From the NCBI GenBank assembly GCA_943323725.2, contig CALPIW020000044.1:1-8983 (forward strand): a stretch of 8,983 nt of DNA, written 5' to 3'. The position numbers and the translations under genes are program-made. Positions 7,607 to 8,983 of the stretch are shown in pieces (within the stretch, counting starts at the first letter, position 1; the number at the start of each line of letters is the position of its first letter). The notes beneath the pieces are model-generated. The model searched no databases. It was given only the letters and a program-made list of their open reading frames with translations, and was not told the DNA's origin. The stretch is from Polynucleobacter meluiroseus. Lineage in GTDB: Bacteria; Verrucomicrobiota; Verrucomicrobiia; Opitutales; UBA953.

Positions 7607-8224
7607 TTACTTGATCTCGCCGATGGCGATGTTGCGGTATTCGACCTTCATCTTCACGCCGCCGTGCACCTGGAGGCCGACCGGAGCGGCCTGAGGGTAA
7701 CCGGCGTCGACGTAGTTCGCGACCTGCTCGCCGTTGAGCCAGACGGTGTAGGTGTCGCCCTTGGCCTGGAAACGGATCTTATTCCAGTCGTTGTTCTTCC
7801 AGAGCGCGGGGACCTTCGGAGCCCAGCCGGCTTCGGGATACTTGCCGACGTAGAAAGTGCAGGTCATGTCCTTCTTGAGGGAGCGGGATACGCCGATCTG
7901 CATCTGGATATCCTTCTTACCGGCGGCGTCCTTGCGGACCATGATCCCGCTGTCGATCTCGCCGCTGAAGCGGCATTCGCACTCGATGACGACGTCCTGG
8001 TAGGACTTCTCGGTGTAGAGCATGTTGCCCTTCTTGTAGTCCTTGAAGGCGAGGTCGTTCACGCCGGTGAGGACGCCGTCGGCGGCGGTCCAGAAGGCGT
8101 CGGCGCCGGAGGTCTTCCAGCCGGACAGGTCTTTGCCATTGAAGGCGGATTCGAGCTTAACTTCGGCGGCCGAAGCCGAGACGACGAGGGCGGCGAAGGC
8201 CGCGAGGAGACGGAGGGATTTCAT
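7607..8224 (-). CDS. Secreted DUF1080 protein (3-keto-disaccharide hydrolase family)
   Basis: The 205-residue product has a Sec signal (MKSLRLLAAFAALVVSASA, cleavage near residue 19-20) and then a single DUF1080 domain filling the rest, the usual size for a one-domain member. Family signatures seen are SAFNGKDLSGW (26-36), YTEKSYQDVVIECECRF (70-86), SGIMVRKD (92-99), VWLNGEQVANY (161-171) and GLQVHGGVKMKVEYRNIAI (183-201). The family has a concanavalin-like beta-sandwich fold. Characterised members cleave 3-keto-glycosides made by sugar 3-dehydrogenases; the exact substrate here cannot be read from sequence. The frame stays open upstream to an ATG at 8332, but I chose 8224 because the signal peptide begins there and the extension would translate the C-rich leader. 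The gene stands alone, with its own terminator, and is transcribed divergently from the propeller gene. No Shine-Dalgarno is present. Confidence 0.93.
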   Translation of the reverse strand: MKSLRLLAAFAALVVSASAAEVKLESAFNGKDLSGWKTSGADAFWTAADGVLTGVNDLAFKDYKKGNMLYTEKSYQDVVIECECRFSGEIDSGIMVRKDAAGKKDIQMQIGVSRSLKKDMTCTFYVGKYPEAGWAPKVPALWKNNDWNKIRFQAKGDTYTVWLNGEQVANYVDAGYPQAAPVGLQVHGGVKMKVEYRNIAIGEIK

Positions 8225-8233
8225 GTTTGAGGT

Positions 8234-8250
8234 AGGGGTAGGGATAGGGG
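8234..8250. repeat. Left arm of a 17-bp perfect inverted repeat (G-rich on plus)
   Basis: The sequence aggggtagggatagggg is the exact reverse complement of 8345-8361. It ends 10 nt before the DUF1080 start codon and reads as a 6-nt periodic motif (ggggta, gggata, gggg). With the following cggaggg, four G-runs at 8235-8238, 8241-8243, 8247-8250 and 8255-8257 fit a G-quadruplex pattern on the plus strand, which is the template strand of the DUF1080 gene. Confidence 0.9.
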
Positions 8251-8344
8251 CGGAGGGTGGAGAGACAATCAAAGAGCGATGCCGATTATGGAAACGTGCC
8301 TGCCGAATTCCGTTTGCCTCCCGACGGACCACCCCCTACCCCTT

Positions 8345-8361
8345 CCCCTATCCCTACCCCT
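8345..8361. repeat. Right arm of the 17-bp inverted repeat (C-rich on plus)
   Basis: This copy, cccctatccctacccct, ends 12 nt before the propeller start codon. It sits in a longer hexamer run on the plus strand: TACCCC, TTCCCC, TATCCC, TACCCC at 8337-8360, preceded by CCCCC at 8332-8336. The minus strand therefore has five G-runs with 2-3 nt loops, a strong G-quadruplex pattern on the template strand of the propeller gene. The two arms are 94 nt apart. Confidence 0.9.
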
Positions 8362-8372
8362 CCTCTGACCCC

Positions 8373-8983
8373 ATGCCCACCCTCCGCATCCTCGCCCTCC
8401 TCGCCGTGACCGCCCTCTCCGCCTCCGCCGCCGAAGTGAAGTATCAGCTGGCCCCTAACTTCCTCGGCACGCCTCCCGGCAAGGCGACCATCGGCAACGG
8501 CCACGGCGAGATCGCCGTCGACTCGGCCGGCCTCATCTACGTCAGCGTCCAGGAGAAAGACGCCGGCATCCAGGTCTACGGTCAGGACGGCAAGTACCTG
8601 AAGACCCTCGCGCTGCCGATGTCGCTTCACGGCTTCGTCATCCGCAAGTCCGCCGAAGGCGAGTTCCTCTATGGCGCAGTCCTCGGCGAACAGCGCTTCC
8701 TCAAGGCCAAGCTGGACGGCACCATCGTGATGGAGATCAAGCCCGACGCGTTCCCCGCCGACAAGGGGGTGGCCAAGGACAAGAAAGGCAAAGCCGGGAA
8801 CGCCCTCAAGCTCACCAGCTGCGACGTCGCCCCCAACGGCGACATCTACATCGTCGACGGTTACGGCAAGAGCTGGGTCTTCGTCTTCGGCGCCGACGGC
8901 AAGTTCAAGTCCGTCTTCGGCGGCCCCACGCAGGTCGTGGACGGCAAGGGCTTCGCCAACACCCACAAGGTCTTCGTCGACAC
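8373..8983 (+). CDS. Secreted NHL-type beta-propeller protein (3' end outside window)
   Basis: I translated this from the ATG at 8373; 203 codons are visible and the frame is open at the right edge. Residues 1-20 are a Sec signal (MPTLRILALLAVTALSASAA). The rest shows propeller blades of the NHL/6-bladed type: GHGEIAVDSAGLIYVSV (43-59) then IQVYGQDGKYLKTL (66-79), and SCDVAPNGDIYIVDGYG (149-165) then VFVFGADGKFKSVFGG (169-184). A Lys-rich insert lies at about 131-142 (GVAKDKKGK). NHL propellers bind ligands or partners, and some carry enzyme activity; nothing here decides which. The frame is open upstream to an ATG at 8223, but the signal peptide fixes the start at 8373. It is divergent from the DUF1080 gene, and secreted propellers and DUF1080 proteins are common neighbours in Verrucomicrobiota, so a shared sugar-related role is plausible but inferred. 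Confidence 0.88.
   Translation, partial: MPTLRILALLAVTALSASAAEVKYQLAPNFLGTPPGKATIGNGHGEIAVDSAGLIYVSVQEKDAGIQVYGQDGKYLKTLALPMSLHGFVIRKSAEGEFLYGAVLGEQRFLKAKLDGTIVMEIKPDAFPADKGVAKDKKGKAGNALKLTSCDVAPNGDIYIVDGYGKSWVFVFGADGKFKSVFGGPTQVVDGKGFANTHKVFVD

Larger units (their letters stand above)
8225..8372. promoter_or_regulatory. Divergent promoter region with mirrored C-rich leaders
   Basis: This 148-nt spacer separates the DUF1080 and propeller start codons and must hold both promoters. Its edges are C-rich in the sense of each gene; the centre (about 8262-8320) has mixed composition and is where RNA polymerase would bind. Weak candidates are a minus-strand -10 CATAAT at 8285-8290, and on the plus strand gagaca (8262-8267), a 16-nt gap and gattat (8284-8289). 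The two overlap, so the genes might compete or be co-regulated. If these are right, the transcripts would have leaders of about 50-75 nt that include the C-rich repeats. Neither gene has a Shine-Dalgarno. The promoter calls are low confidence; the arrangement itself is directly visible. Confidence 0.5.

Noticed and set aside
8225..8332. 36-residue N-terminal extension of the DUF1080 protein
   Set aside because: It would bury the signal peptide inside the protein and translate the C-rich leader. The start at 8224 gives a standard Sec signal.
8332..8361. Hexamer repeat taken as a telomere-like end or CRISPR-like array
   Set aside because: There are only about five imperfect copies, with no spacers, inside a normal divergent gene pair; nothing suggests a replicon end or an array.
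8223..8372. In-frame upstream ATG at 8223 extending the propeller protein by 50 residues
   Set aside because: It would overlap the DUF1080 start codon, span both promoters and hide the signal peptide that begins at 8373.
8286..8966. Minus-strand open frame of 226 codons opposite the propeller gene
   Set aside because: The plus-strand frame has a signal peptide and NHL blades; the minus one is Gly/Val/Asp/Glu-rich shadow sequence.

Overview
The window looks like chromosomal DNA from a high-GC member of the PVC superphylum, most likely Verrucomicrobiota (an Opitutae-like lineage), less likely Planctomycetota. The basis is protein content: a planctomycete-type surface cytochrome (PSCyt1) module, DUF1549/DUF1553, DUF1501, PPC-domain and DUF1080 proteins are all here, and these families are strongly expanded together in that group. 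No rRNA or other phylogenetic marker is present, so the assignment is an inference.

Layout. Bases 1-7385 hold four genes, all on the minus strand, so they are transcribed from right to left: a Tat-exported DUF1501 protein (6054-7385), a large Sec-exported protein with pre-peptidase C-terminal domains (3538-5982), a three-haem-motif DUF1549/DUF1553 cytochrome (716-3526), and a one-haem PSCyt1 plus WD40-propeller protein that runs off the left edge (1-701). Gaps are 71, 11 and 14 nt, so this is almost certainly one operon. Its promoter should lie in the AT-rich stretch 7386-7557. An independent minus-strand gene for a secreted DUF1080 (3-keto-disaccharide hydrolase family) protein follows at 7607-8224, with its own hairpin terminator at 7558-7584. 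A divergent plus-strand gene for a secreted NHL-type beta-propeller protein starts at 8373 and runs off the right edge. No mobile element, CRISPR array, tRNA or rRNA was seen.

How the genes may work together. All six products carry export signals, so the locus encodes envelope or periplasmic functions. The operon supplies up to four c-type haem sites across two proteins, a metalloenzyme-like alkaline-phosphatase-fold protein (DUF1501), and adhesive or propeller scaffolds. Such sets are widely inferred to act in extracytoplasmic electron transfer and polymer breakdown, but their reactions are not established. The neighbouring DUF1080 gene belongs to a family that cleaves 3-keto-glycosides, which fits an oxidise-then-cleave sugar route. 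A link between the two units is inference from proximity only.

The most unusual feature is the 148-nt divergent spacer (8225-8372). The two divergent genes have near mirror-image 5' ends: a perfect 17-bp inverted repeat of a C-rich hexamer motif lies 10 and 12 nt before the two start codons, and the first 23 codons align without gaps at 49 of 69 bases, ending in the same SASAAEVK. The G-rich strands have G-quadruplex potential. None of the six genes has a Shine-Dalgarno sequence; all are preceded by pyrimidine-rich leaders.
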